In this document: in pieces, positions 46,196 to 56,963 of the stretch
Numbering within the stretch: the stretch's first letter is position 1
Layout: each line of letters starts with the position of its first letter
NCBI GenBank assembly: GCA_001939145.1
Contig: LSRX01000585.1
Coordinates: 171,865 to 235,864 of the forward strand
From: Symbiodinium microadriaticum
Taxonomy: Eukaryota > Sar > Dinophyceae > Suessiales > Symbiodiniaceae
DNA length: 64,000 bases
Direction: 5' to 3'
Notes under the pieces: model-generated
The model's input: only the letters and a program-made list of their open reading frames with translations
What the model was told of the DNA's origin: nothing
Databases searched by the model: none
Position numbers and translations under genes: made by a program

Positions 46196-47572
46196 ATGAG
46201 TGGAACGATGAGTGTCAGGGCTGACACCCTGCTGTCTGCTGGGGCCCCGAGCGGGCTACCCTTGCTCGCCACTGCTCGGGCCCAGCTTGCCCTACGCCAT
46301 GGGGGACTCGGACTTCGCAGTGCGGCGCGGCACGCACCTGCCGCTTATTGGTCTTCTTGGGCCGACATGCTGCCTGTCATAGCCTCTCGGGATCCTGCTT
46401 TTGCGCGCGCACTCGTCGACACTCTTGAGGGGGGTTCGCCGGCTCCAGAAGTGCTACAGTCGCTCCTCCTGGCCCGTGCTTCCTTGACGGCGTCTGGGTT
46501 TGCCCCCCCTCCCTGGCCCGAGCTGTTGATGACCCCTGCTCCGCTCCCTAGCGATGAGGATGAAGAACCCCAGCTCGACACCACCCGTGGATGGCAATGC
46601 CCTGCATCCAGGGCCGTCGACGAGTTCTGCTACCGCTCCATCCTCCGCGAGCTTGATCCCCCTGCTGCCGCCCTGCTGGACTCGCAGGCAGGCCCCTTCG
46701 CTGCGCGCATTCTCGCGGCCAGGCCTTCTTCCCCTGAACTCTCACTTGCAGCTTCGCACTTCCGAGTCTTGCTGTTGCGGCGCCTCCGGCTCCCTCTGCC
46801 GCTCACTGCCGCTTTCTGCCGCTGCCGACGTCGCCAGGACGAGTTCGGGGATCACCTCGCTGCATGCCCCCGTTCCGGCGTGTTACGCGCCAGAGGTGCC
46901 CCACTTGAGCGTGCTGCCGCTCGTGTCTGCCGTGAAGCCGGTGCCACTGTTGCAACGAACGTCCTGGTGCGGGACCTCAATGTCGCACCCTGCCGGCAAG
47001 ATGACCGCCGCATCGAGGTCATAGCAAACGGTTTGCCGCTCTGGGGAGGGGTCCAAGTCGCAGTCGACACCACCCTTGTGTCGCCCCTGACTGCAGCCGG
47101 CGAGCCTAGGCGTGAGAGCAGGCGTACTGCCGGGGCTGCCTTGCGCCACGCTCGCCGCGCGAAGGAACGCACTTATCCCGAACTCTGCAACTCCGGCCGC
47201 TGCCGCCTCGTCGTGCTCGGCATAGAAACCGGCGGCAGGTGGAGCCCCGAGGCTGTTACTTTCTTCGGGCTCATTGCCCGCTCCCGCGCCCGGTCTGCAC
47301 CCCCACCACTGCAGAGTGCATGCATATCTGCTTACGTGCTTCGGTGGTCCGCCCTGCTCGCCTTCGCTGCTGCCCGTGCCTTCGCGACCCGCTCTCCGGG
47401 GCAGCCAATGTCGACGGAGATCCTCCGCTCCTCAGCGATCTTCTCGCCGAACCATCGGCCTCCCCTCCTTTTACCAGCCGCATGCCCTGACATGCCCACG
47501 TAGTCTGGCCTTGGTCTTGGGCGACCTGCATAGGGACCGCGGTGACAGCAAAAAGGTGTGTGGGGAAAAAAA
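46196..47572 (+). mobile_element. 3' end of a non-LTR retroelement, copy 2, with a long open frame
   Basis: A 435-residue frame (46196-47503). Order: a Leu/Arg/Ala-rich RT-downstream region (LALRHGGLGLRSAARHAPA); a CxC...H...C cluster (FCRCRRRQDEFGDHLAACP, residues about 207-225); RVCREAGATVATNVLVRDLN; NGLPLWGGVQVAVDTTLVS; and CRLVVLGIETGGRWSPEA. A zinc knuckle followed by a compact alpha/beta domain with VDTT and IET suggests the zinc-finger plus nuclease-like end of a non-LTR element; the nuclease reading is inference. RT itself is absent, so it is 5'-truncated. The A-rich tail at 47521-47572 resembles the other copies. Confidence 0.7.
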
Positions 47573-47574
47573 GA

Positions 47575-48290
47575 ACGTGTGTTGGGTTCGCAACTTTGTT
47601 TGCCCAAGACGTTGACTTTGGTGTCTGGCGTTTCGATGCCACCGTTCTTCATGTCGAGGTCTTTGTCTGACACCCTTACACGAGTGTCGTCGACATGGTG
47701 CGACAGCGTGGCATCGGTCCTGCAACATGCGTACATTGTCGGGTCACGGGTCCCACGAAAGAACTGATACCCTTTGCTGGCCAAACCGAGCGTGACAACC
47801 TCTTCAAACTCCTTCCGGTAGTTGCCTCAGGCCGGGCACCTGCCATACAGGTTTCTTACAAATTCCAAAACCACATCTTTCAACGGATCTACCGACATGT
47901 ACTGTTCTTTGGTGTCGGAGTTTTGGGATGCCTCGGCATCCAGCCAAGTGTAGAGGTGCGGCAGGTAAGACATGCGCATGAACACCGGTTGACCAGTACT
48001 GTCACCTGGATCTGTGCCTAAGAGATACGCGCGCCACGTTTGATTTCATCCACCCCTTTGAAATTGAAACGATTCGCTTTCCGCGGCATGTTTTTCTTTT
48101 TTTTTCAGCCTTGGTTTAGCGACATTATTTTTTCGATAAATGTTGCGATCTGAACATCCCTGGCTTTTTCTTTCACGAGGGTCGACCCGTCTAATTCCAA
48201 AGCCACAAGCCGTAACATCCCCCCGTAAATTCTGATTAAGCGCAAAACCTATACACGACTTAAACCCATCCTAAACCCTTTCTCGCGAGC
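47575..48290. other. Intergenic stretch upstream of the TIR-like membrane gene
   Basis: No gene seen. A T-rich run (ttttctttttttttt, about 48094-48108) lies about 185 bp before the ATG at 48292; T-rich boxes have been proposed as dinoflagellate promoter elements, but this is only suggestive. cctaaaccc-like telomere-type hexamers occur at about 48260-48280. Confidence 0.4.
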
Positions 48291-48291
48291 C

Positions 48292-51200
48292 ATGGCTCAT
48301 GCGGGCGTGGCGCGGGTGCGGCAGAAGGCTTCGGTTGCCTTGCGACAGTCCTTGCGACCAGGGCTTTTTCGATCGGTGTCCGGCTTTCAGGTGAGCTGGG
48401 ACCTAGACTGGAAAGGTTTTCCTTTTCTTGGAGTATGCATTTCCCGTCTATGGTTTCACTTCCAGTCTATGGTTTAGGTTCTAGGATTGCGAGTGTGTGA
48501 ATGTATTCGTATGGTGTAAGTCTTAGGACAACGAATCGAATCTTGGATTTCCTGGTGGAAAGCTAGCCTGTCTTTACATTCTGGCAATTCTGGCGTTGCC
48601 TCCACGAGGATTGTAGCACACAGTCTTGACAGATTTTCAGGTGCTACGCGGCCTTGGGGCTGTTTTCAACAAAGACGTGCCAGTCGGAACAGATGTCAGC
48701 GCTTGCACAGAGGAAGTACCAGTGGGAGGCGAGGTGGACATGTTTGTGAGCCATTCTTGGGAATCCGACGGCTGGTCCAAATACTTGGCTGTGTGCTTTA
48801 CGCTGAACACCGGCAAAGCTGTGAAGGCCTGCGCTCTTGCGTTTGCCCTGCTGCTCTCATCTGATGTCGTTTGGGTCAGACACACAAGCTCGCTCAGCAA
48901 CGGGCTCGTAGCAATGTTTGGCTGCGGCCTGCTGTCAGTGTTCTTTTCGGTCCTCTTCTTGGGGCAGCATCTGACATGTGGACCACGTGGATTGTCAGGG
49001 CCTCGGTTGTGGATGGACAGGCTCTGTATTGATCAATCTGATGCAGGTCAGAAAGCACAGGGGATCAGCGCCTTGCCATACTTTGTACTGCAGTCGCGGC
49101 AGTTGCTCCTACTGTATGACGACATGTACTTGGAACGTCTTTGGTGTGTGACGGAGCTAGCTTTGTTTGCAAGAAGCTGTGGTGCCTCGTGTATCCACTT
49201 TGCTCCTTTGTGGCTGCCTCGATGGTTGCTGAGAACTCTGCTGCTGGATACCTTACAAGTCTGCGTCAATTTGATCTTGATTTGTTTTGCTGAGCCGGCT
49301 GTAGCAACGACAATGTCGACTGACCGTGGATGGAACCATTTTCTGAACGCGTTTGTTGGCTGGTCCCAAATAATTCTTCCGGGCTACTTTCTTGCGATCA
49401 CACCCTCCATGTGGTCGCTTCTGGACAAGGCATGGAGCCACAATCGGATGCTGCAGCGGCTTGAAGCATTTGACGTTCGCAAATGCCATTGCTCCGATGA
49501 GTCGGACAGAAGTCTGCTGGAAGCACTGGTTGCCGACCTCTTCGATGCCATGGATGAACCGGTGCTAAGCGTACCGCTGGAGGTTACTGATTGTGTAAGC
49601 CGGTCACCCCTACCAACCAAGAGGCCCAGCCCCAAAGCCTCAAACCCAAGAACACGAAATTCCCAACACGAGTGTTGTTATTAAATTCCGGAAGCAATGC
49701 AGGAGTACTGAAAACGAGATCAGGAAACAGAGGCGGACAATTCGGATACAAGACGCAGAAAACTCAGGAACCACAGATGAAATCGGGTAAACAGCGCAGA
49801 ACTCACGAACCACTGCCAGAAATTCTGGCAAACCGATGAAATTCAAGACGCACAGGAAACATGTCAAGAGCAATGTCAGAAAAAATTCGTTCAGAAACAC
49901 ATTCAGAAATTGCTGCCAGAACCAGAACACACAGGACTGCAGGGTGCATAGATGGAAAAAAGCAGTAACAGCCACACAACTGACATGCAAATATGCCAAA
50001 GAGAAAGGGAACAAGAAACTAGCAAAACGTAGAGGAAGTACCAGAATCTAGCAGAAAGTACGGCCTAAAGCAGAGACCTGAAAGCCAAAACCGTAAACCC
50101 TTCATCCAAAATCCTAAACCCCCGGACCTCAGCCTAAATCCTAGAAGCCGTACTTCCAAAATCGTTCATTCCGAAAACGTGTTGAAGCTGGGTTGAGCTG
50201 AACATCGGCATTCCCACGCCAAAAAAACCTGAGCTGGCTTCTCCGTTGGCAGGATAGGATCAGATAGGAGATGGGGTCCGAGTGAAGAGTGTTGAGTCAT
50301 GTTGAGTCCAAGGATTTGGGGTTCAAGGTGAGGTTTAGGGTTCAGGCTTTCGAGTTTTGGGCCAGTGTAGGGTCGTGATCCTGTTAAGACTGTCAAGAGT
50401 CTGAGCATAATCTTCGTCCGTTTGTAATGTTGAGCAAGGACGAAAAAAAAACAGGGTCGAGGGCTTACGGTTCAAGCCTTTTTTTGTTTTGGTTGGAGAG
50501 GGGGGGGTTGAGGGTTTACGGTTTGGGGGTTTGTTCCAGGTTCAGGGTTTCTGTCGACTGTTTCGGGTCTTGTTGAGGGTTTCGGGTTGTGTGGAAGGCA
50601 TCCGAAGTTCTTCTTGCTGTTGTTTCTCGCGTTACCGCGTCTATTGTTTTCCAAGGCCTTCATGGCAGAAGCAGAAACCGATTCTTGATTTTCTGTTCCA
50701 CGTTTCCCGATTCTGTCACATCTCTGTCTCCGAGTTGTTTCCTACGTTGTTCTTTTGTTGTTTTACGTTTCTGTTTCCCGAACTGTCTCTTGCTGTTTCT
50801 TGAATTTTCTGTTCTTGTTTCTCGAATTTCAATTTCTTCTTGTGTTTTTGACCTTACTACGTTCCTGAGCTTCTGCGCCACAAAATCCCAAATCCTTCGC
50901 CTAGCCCATCCCCTGGACCTCGAACCTGTGCTGGTTGGAGGTTGCAGATTGGGTGTCCGAGGAGGAAGGGCCGTTATTGGACATGCCTTTGGATGAGGAC
51001 ACGAAGAATGCCATACGTTCCGTCACCAGCTATCCACCGACGGACTATGGCTTAGATGCCTTCAATGAGTATGTCCGAGGCCCTCTACGCGAAGTTCTGA
51101 TGGAGAACCTCGGGGACGAAACATTCCTAAGTTGGCGCACATGTTTTGTAGCCTTTCTGCCGCAAGGCATCTTCCTCTCGGTCATCAATTTGGAATCTGT

Positions 51201-51615
51201 CATGGTTTGCCCTGAAGTACTGGACTGGCCCCCAGGGACTGTGGCATGGACCTTGGGCCTGGCTGAGAGCGTCATCGTCTCGTGCATGGTTGTTCCCCTC
51301 CTCGTGCCCACCTTGCTGCACTTGGCCCATGGGCTTGACAGTCGCGTAAGCTCTGGCCATATTCAGCTGCTGCTGATGGGTCTGGGTGGCTTCCTCATCA
51401 CCACCTTTGTGATTTTGCTGGGCACTGCTGCCTGTGGGGCTCTCGAAGCAGCGGTGATAACTCGCTCCTTAGAGTGGCTTGCCGCATTCCTGCTTATCAT
51501 GAGCTTCATTCTTGTAGCCTTCTGCATCTATTTTCTGCGAGCCGCGACAGTGCCGGCTTGGCTGCAGATTGGCCAAAAGCTGCTTGCTGCGAGATGTTGC
51601 ATGGCACGGACATGA
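48292..51615 (+). CDS. TIR-like multi-pass membrane protein
   Basis: Three exons: 48292-48390, 48641-49582 and 50941-51615 (TGA), all in phase 0, giving about 572 residues. After a short basic N-terminus the TIR-like core shows FVSHSW (about residues 68-73), LWMDRLCIDQ (about 156-165), ISALPYFVLQSRQLLLL and RLWCVTEL (about 199-206). The WCxxEL element lines up with the motif that holds the catalytic Glu in plant TIR NADases; activity here is inference. Two hydrophobic spans are inserted between SHSW and WMDR. Further spans follow in exon 2 (LQVCVNLILICFA, IILPGYFLAITPSMW), and exon 3 adds about four more. I recall this TIR-like family as abundant in Symbiodiniaceae, with unknown role. The introns are GT-AG; the second is 1,358 nt and flanked by the direct repeat TGGAGGTT. 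The C-terminus might extend through another exon. Confidence 0.75.
49583..50940 (+). other. Intron with opposed purine-rich and pyrimidine-rich arms and telomere-like motifs
   Basis: The left part (49690-50050) is rich in CAGAA/GAAAC and the right part (50620-50870) in TTCTG/GTTTC, so the arms are loosely complementary. The middle has cctaaaccc-like motifs at 50080-50150 and gggttt/tttaggg-like motifs at 50310-50600, again in opposite orientation. Confidence 0.6.
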
Positions 51616-52120
51616 GTCTAAGAGTGCTCCGAATCATGTGTCCAGCGACCCAAAAGCAGTTGGTGCTGCCGAACGCAGAGGTGAAAACATTGGATACGCC
51701 GGGGTTTGGGTAACCACGTAAGGTGTAGGGTGTAGGGATTGGGACGATGAGGGCTTAAAAGAGGTGAAGCTGAGCATTTACAGCCACTTTGTGCTTGGAG
51801 TCTCATTGCTTTAACGTTTCTGTAAGCCTTCATTTTGAGAAGGTGAAGACGCTTTTTAGGTTCAGGTACTGTAGTGTTTGTCAGGAAATGGCAGTGGTAG
51901 CAGCGCGCTGAAAGGATTTTGTGGATGGTCGGCAAGCTACTTTGCGCGAAATCGCCGGTCATGTTGGAATGTTGCGCAAGAAGCCTTCACGCATGTGAAA
52001 ATACGGCTACCGAATCCAGGAATGTCGGCTCGTGTGCAGGTTTGCCTCGCGGCCTGACTTGCTGCAACATGCTGTAGCATTGCACTGCAAGTTGCTGGTC
52101 CAAGGGCAGCTCTTATCGTA
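51616..52120. other. Intergenic, no gene seen
   Basis: A 500-bp gap between two + strand genes. An in-frame extension without a stop reaches back from 52124 to 52058, so upstream exons of the next gene are possible. Confidence 0.4.
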
Positions 52121-52123
52121 GCA

Positions 52124-52915
52124 ATGAAACGGATTGTGCAAGGATTGTACAAGTCTGCTCATGTTGCGGGGCATGCGGCAAGTGCTGCCAAAACCTGGCA
52201 ACGAAATGTGTCAGGACTTGCCCAAGACTCAGCCCAAAAGAGTCCGTCCAGAGCACAGCTGCGAGCTCATGCGCTGCAGAGTGCGGTTCCGATGATTGGG
52301 TTCGGTGTGGTAGACTGTGTCGTGATGACACAAGTTGGTTCTACCATGGATGCTGTACTGGGCGCGCGGCTTGGCATCTCTTCCATCACAGCCGCAGCCA
52401 TTGGATTGTTCTGCAGCGATTCGTGCGGGGTCTTGTTTGGTGGGACCATCGAATCGTTCGCCGGAAGGCTTGGACTGCCCACTGCGAATTTAACATCCGA
52501 GCAGCTGGAGATGCCGGAGACCAAACGCGTGGCAACTTTGGGCCGTCTTGTTGGTGTGCAGCTTGGCGTACTCCTTGGCAGCACGACTCTACTGCTGCAA
52601 GGTGGTGGGGACGCTGACAAGAATTCAGCTCAGGAGACGGCCTGCGCAGCCGACCTCCCCTCGCATTTAGCAGCCACAGCTGCCATCACGACGGCGGCCG
52701 ATGTTGTCGTGTTTTCCAAACCTGGTTGTCCGTTTTGTGAAGAAGCTGAAAACATGTTGCTCGCCAGCGGAGTAGCTTTTCGCAAGGTGCCACATGACGT
52801 GCACCAGAAGAATTTACAAGAGTTGACTTCTTCGACGGCTGCACCTTCCATCTGGATGCATGGAAAGTATGTCGGCAACAAGTATATCGACGGAGGCTTG
52901 GACAGATGCTGGTAA
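52124..52915 (+). CDS. TMEM65-like membrane domain fused to a glutaredoxin domain
   Basis: A single open frame of 263 residues. Residues 1-45 are rich in Lys, Arg, Ala and Ser without acidic runs, consistent with a mitochondrial presequence. Residues about 50-160 match the TMEM65 family: LQSAVPMIGFGVVDCVVMT, ARLGISSITAAAIGLFCSD, a Gly-rich GGTIESFAGRLGLP and a closing hydrophobic VQLGVLLGSTTLLL. After a 30-residue linker a glutaredoxin domain follows: DVVVFSKPGCPFCEEAE with the CPFC redox site, then APSIWMHGKYVG. TMEM65 is a mitochondrial inner-membrane protein linked to Na+/Ca2+ exchange; glutaredoxins exchange disulphides with glutathione. The glutaredoxin is short at its end (GGLDRCW, then TAA); gtaacc at the stop could be a donor, so a last exon may be missing. 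Fusion is direct within one frame. Confidence 0.75.
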   Translation: MKRIVQGLYKSAHVAGHAASAAKTWQRNVSGLAQDSAQKSPSRAQLRAHALQSAVPMIGFGVVDCVVMTQVGSTMDAVLGARLGISSITAAAIGLFCSDSCGVLFGGTIESFAGRLGLPTANLTSEQLEMPETKRVATLGRLVGVQLGVLLGSTTLLLQGGGDADKNSAQETACAADLPSHLAATAAITTAADVVVFSKPGCPFCEEAENMLLASGVAFRKVPHDVHQKNLQELTSSTAAPSIWMHGKYVGNKYIDGGLDRCW

Positions 52916-52919
52916 CCAA

Positions 52920-54170
52920 TGGAGTCCTCGAGCTTAGCAGGGACGCGGAAGTACCAGTTTTGCATGCTGCAGGCCACCGACAGCCATCTCATGATCTTGC
53001 TGTCCGCCGACGTGAAAGCTGAACAGGCCTGTGTTTGTTGCGGTCTTCGAGTCACTTGCAGAGTTGTCGTCAGATGTTCAGCCGCCACTCAGCGTCAGGC
53101 GTTGCAACGTTCCGTGTAGGATGTGACATTGACATTATTACATGACTTGACATGGCCGCGGTATGCATATGGACGGACTAGAAGATTATGAAACTGAGTG
53201 GCAGGACCGGCTTTGTTTGGTGCCTGCCTTCGGTAGCAATGTGCAGAACAGGATGGTTGAGCTGAGACCACATTCGCAAGCTCCGAATCTTTAAGTCTCA
53301 TTCAGAATATAGAATATCGGTCAGGCCACGGCTTCGTAGATCCCCAGTCCAGGGTGTCCCAAGTTGCTACCGGATTTCCTGAATGCACTGCACAAGCGGT
53401 TTCGGTTTAAAAGGTGTGGGAGCGGGGTTCTGTCGGTTGGCCTGGGGTAGAGAGCAATGTAGAGAGTTGACGCGAAATCGCCGTGCAGTACTACAAGTCT
53501 AAACGCGTTCAGACTCAGGCTTCAGTGGCAGTGTTTGAAGTTGGCGAGGGACTGTTCAAGAGACCCGCATGGCTCGACCTGGCTTTCATGCAATAGACCG
53601 CAAAGTGAACGCCCTGGAGAGTTATGAGTTATGAGACCGTAAAGATTTCTGATGGGGTTACATAAGGTGTTCACAATGCCCTGACTTTTACACAAACTTG
53701 CCTTAGTCTCATCTTGCCACAGGTGCTACCAGAAGCACTGCCGGGTGGGAGCTTCTCATTTTAAGTGAGGTGCAGGATCTAGACTCTAGACAACTTGCAC
53801 ATAGAGGCGTTCCAAACCATGTTATCTGTCTCCAGATGGTGATGATGAGCCAATCCTTAGCAGCCCACAAGATCCGAGTACATGGATGAGTTTCGCTGGC
53901 TTCCAAAGCGAGGCGTTACTCGCACAGAGAATCTCTCAGACCAATGTTTCCAGAAAAGGCATCGACCTGGGGTTCGACATGTTTGATGTGTTTGCCGTCG
54001 TTGAGCTTCGGTAGCCTCCACAGACTGCACTACTTTTGGCAAGGCCTTCTTTGATCGTGCTGCAATGCACACCTGATACACGCCTTTTGGCTCGAACGCA
54101 GGGTACAATAGTATCCGTTTTGATCGGTGCTGTCCGGGAAGCTTCGAGCTTGAAGAAATTGAAAGAAGCC
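52920..54170. other. Intergenic, no gene seen
   Basis: No coding signal I can support. A minus-strand frame at 53857-54246 overlaps the eIF3g gene and looks like a shadow. Confidence 0.4.
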
Positions 54171-54173
54171 AAT

Positions 54174-55037
54174 ATGTCCGCAACACGATGGGGACGGAAG
54201 TGGGCAGATTTTGACGATGAGGAGGAGACAACCATGCAAGAAGCACAGGGACGCTTCGAAACGCAGGCTGACAAAGACGGGATCAAGAGCGTGGTTGAGT
54301 ACGTCGAGAAGAACGGTGGTACGTACAAGATCACAAAGAAGGTCAAGGAGGTTGTGACCACAAAATGGACAAATGATGCTATTCAAGCACGGAAGTCCTT
54401 AGAGAAGTTCGGCAAGGCAGCCACCAACTCTGAGGCCGATGAAAAGACGTTGTGCATGAGAAGTGTAGAGGAAATCCCGGTAGAGTCCGCCAAAAAGATC
54501 CACGTGGACTTGTCACAGAAGGATGATGCAGAAGAGAAGTTTTTTGAGGAGAGTCTCACCATTACCGAGAGCTTGCTGAAGGAGAAGAAGGTGTGGACAG
54601 ACCTCAACAAGGAGATGAAGGACCAGGTAGGTGTTGGGGAGGAAGAGAAGAAGGACAGCACCGAAGCAGCAGCAACTCTTGCATCTGGGGCACCGGGCAA
54701 GTATGTGCCGCCGAGCCTACGTGGAGCGCAGGGTGATGGTGCCAAGGGCAAGGGCAAGGGCAAGGGAGGCGATTATTCGGGACAACAGGATGCCACCCTG
54801 CGAGTCTTCAACTTGTCCGACGATGTCAAGGAGGGAGACTTGCAAGATCTCTTTGGCCAGTGTGGCCGCCTTCAGCGGGTGTTCCTGGCCAAGGACATGA
54901 CGACGTATCAGTCCAAAGGCTTTGCATTCATCACGTACTACAACCGCGAAGATGCACAGAGAGCCATTGATCGCTTGAACGGCCATGGCTACGACAACTT
55001 GATCATGAAGGTGGAATGGGCCAAGCCGCGAGCCTGA
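54174..55037 (+). CDS. EIF3G: Translation initiation factor eIF3 subunit G
   Basis: An intronless frame of 287 residues from ATG 54174, chosen over an upstream in-frame start at 54036 because MSATRWGRKWADFDDEEE is the usual acidic eIF3g beginning. The N-terminal eIF3G domain shows VVEYVEKNGGTYKITKKVK and RKSLEKFGKA. YVPPSLR precedes a Gly/Lys run, and a C-terminal RRM has RNP2 LRVFNLS and RNP1 KGFAFITY, ending YDNLIMKVEWAKP. The protein is part of eIF3 on the 40S ribosome, where its RRM contacts mRNA during scanning. The CCHC zinc knuckle found in the middle of most eIF3g proteins is absent; the place is taken by KGKGKGKGG. The lack of introns, when neighbours are split into many exons, would fit a retroposed or intron-poor housekeeping gene. 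Confidence 0.9.
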   Translation: MSATRWGRKWADFDDEEETTMQEAQGRFETQADKDGIKSVVEYVEKNGGTYKITKKVKEVVTTKWTNDAIQARKSLEKFGKAATNSEADEKTLCMRSVEEIPVESAKKIHVDLSQKDDAEEKFFEESLTITESLLKEKKVWTDLNKEMKDQVGVGEEEKKDSTEAAATLASGAPGKYVPPSLRGAQGDGAKGKGKGKGGDYSGQQDATLRVFNLSDDVKEGDLQDLFGQCGRLQRVFLAKDMTTYQSKGFAFITYYNREDAQRAIDRLNGHGYDNLIMKVEWAKPRA

Positions 55038-55582
55038 TTGACAACTGAAAGGAGGAAAGATGCACAGAGTCTCAGTAAGACGAGCCTGCAAGACGCATTG
55101 TGTACTTAGCCGGGTCACCACTAATCTCCAATCCTCGAGCATTTGATTCAGAACACTTCTAGGCTCGCATCTCGTCAGTACACGTGTTAGAAACAAGTAC
55201 AGACGTGACTGGCAGCGCACTGTGCTTTCGTCTTGAAAAGAAATTTGCAACGACAAGGTGGGGCTGCTTGCAAGGCACTGCGCAGAGTGCAGAAGCGGCG
55301 TGAGCATGTGAATGATATCACTCGCCTTCAAGGTGCTGGCCTGCATTGTTTCATGCCAGATGGACAGAGGCACTTTGAGTATGCCTCCACATAATGATGT
55401 GCATTGAAGCTTCCTGTGAAGTGACAGCTCCTGCAGGCACGGCAGCACAGGTAGGAGCCTTAAACAGTAGAATTTGCACGTGTAGTTCTAGGCCGAACAC
55501 TATGCTTATCAATGCACTCGCAACCATTGGAAAGTTGAGAGTGAAGCCAGTGTAGGTGGCTCCAGCGGTGAGGTCCCTCTCA

Positions 55583-56503
55583 ATGCCGCCTCCAGGGAAG
55601 TGGGACAAAGGCAAGGGCAAGACCGGGAAGTCCAAAGGAAAAGGCTCCACAGATGGCAGTACAGCCGCCAACGCATCATACAGTGACCGGCAGCAGACTT
55701 CCTCGATTGAATCCTCCTGCAAATTCTTCGGGAGCTCCAAAGGATGTAATAAAGACGCCTGCCCGTTCTCGCACAGCAATCCGAATGGTGTTCCATTTTG
55801 TGCTTTCTTCCAGCGAGGGCAATGTGAGAAGGGAGCTGCATGCACTTTCAGGCATCAGCAGTGGTCAAGCCCAGACGAAGCCAAAGCATTCTATGCCAGT
55901 CGAGATGGCGGTTTGGTGGAGACAAGCGCAGCCAGGTACAAGCAAGTGCGACGCGGAGGCAACGAAGACAAATCAGCTGGACTGCGACTCGGTTCTGAAC
56001 ATGTTGAGCTGGAAGGTGAGATTGAAAAGGATTTTCAAGAAGAAACCTACGGCTCCAACGCAATGCGGATGATGGAAAAAATGGGCTACAAGGCTGGAAG
56101 TGGTTTGGGAAAGGAGAACCAAGGGCGGACATCATTGCTCGGCTCTTGCATAGCCTTGGAGCATTCCTCTGGCACATCCGCTTTAGGCTTTTCTCATTAC
56201 GCAGGTGCCATTCGTGTAACAGCTGCTGAGCGTGCAGCACGCCTGGCGGATGCACGTGCAAAGAAGTGCCAGAAGCTGGAGAATGCATCTTTCGTGCACC
56301 ATAATCTTCTGAGCAGCGACGAAAGTAGCGATGGAGAAGACCCGCACGTGAAGTCTCGTGACACGGACCTGCTAAAAGGCTGCCTGCATCTTCTCGTTTG
56401 CTGTCACTCGTTTGTAGGCAATGACAATGCTGATAGCTCCTACTCCTTCTTTCTCTCACTGCATATCTTTTTGCAATATCATACGCATCAGTGCAGGGCT
56501 TGA
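55583..56503 (+). CDS. CCCH zinc-finger and G-patch protein (ZGPAT-like)
   Basis: Start ATG 55583 (MPPPGKWDKGKGK). After a Lys/Gly-rich N-terminus two CCCH fingers follow: CKFFGSSKGC with DACPFSH (C-X8-C-X4-C-X3-H) and CAFFQRGQCEKGAACTFRH (C-X7-C-X5-C-X3-H), at residues about 37-80. A G-patch lies at residues about 155-190 (MMEKMGYKAGSGLGKENQG). The C-terminus is acidic and Ser-rich (SSDESSDGED). CCCH fingers bind RNA, and G-patches recruit and activate DEAH helicases, so a role in splicing or transcription regulation is likely. The last 30 residues before the stop are hydrophobic and unlike the rest; an intron with a GC donor after DTDLLK (about 56376) may remove them. About 306 residues as read. 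Confidence 0.85.
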   Translation: MPPPGKWDKGKGKTGKSKGKGSTDGSTAANASYSDRQQTSSIESSCKFFGSSKGCNKDACPFSHSNPNGVPFCAFFQRGQCEKGAACTFRHQQWSSPDEAKAFYASRDGGLVETSAARYKQVRRGGNEDKSAGLRLGSEHVELEGEIEKDFQEETYGSNAMRMMEKMGYKAGSGLGKENQGRTSLLGSCIALEHSSGTSALGFSHYAGAIRVTAAERAARLADARAKKCQKLENASFVHHNLLSSDESSDGEDPHVKSRDTDLLKGCLHLLVCCHSFVGNDNADSSYSFFLSLHIFLQYHTHQCRA

Positions 56504-56509
56504 GATGTC

Positions 56510-56960
56510 ACGGATGTCACTGAATCATTAGCAGGTGACTGTTGAGATTGCTTTTGCCCCAGTTCACGATTCCAGCTCGTGCGCGAGAACAGCTGCAGCT
56601 ATACGCGACGATCGCATATCCGTCAGATTCCTTTAGATAGAGAGTTTGGGAGATTATGATATGTTGGTCGGAGTCACCAGCTGCATAGACATCAGAATCA
56701 AAGTGCCGAAGCTGCTCCTCTTCCAGTGAACTCGGGTGGACATGGGCTCGGAGCTCAGAAGAAGGGTCGACTGGAGTGCTTGTGGAGGTAACCAACCTGC
56801 CCTTCTGTTTGAATCAGGCCTGGCATGCGGCACCTCCCACCTCCCGCAAGCTTCGGCGACGAACGTCCCGAACAAGGATCCGGAAGGCCTCGAGCAGATA
56901 AGCACTGGTAGATGGAGGGGTAGCTGTGTGTGTGAGAGGATCACGCGAACCTTGTAGAGC
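56510..56960. other. Intergenic or intronic, no gene seen
   Basis: Short frames only. It could hold 3' exons of the G-patch gene. Confidence 0.35.
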
Positions 56961-56963
56961 TGC

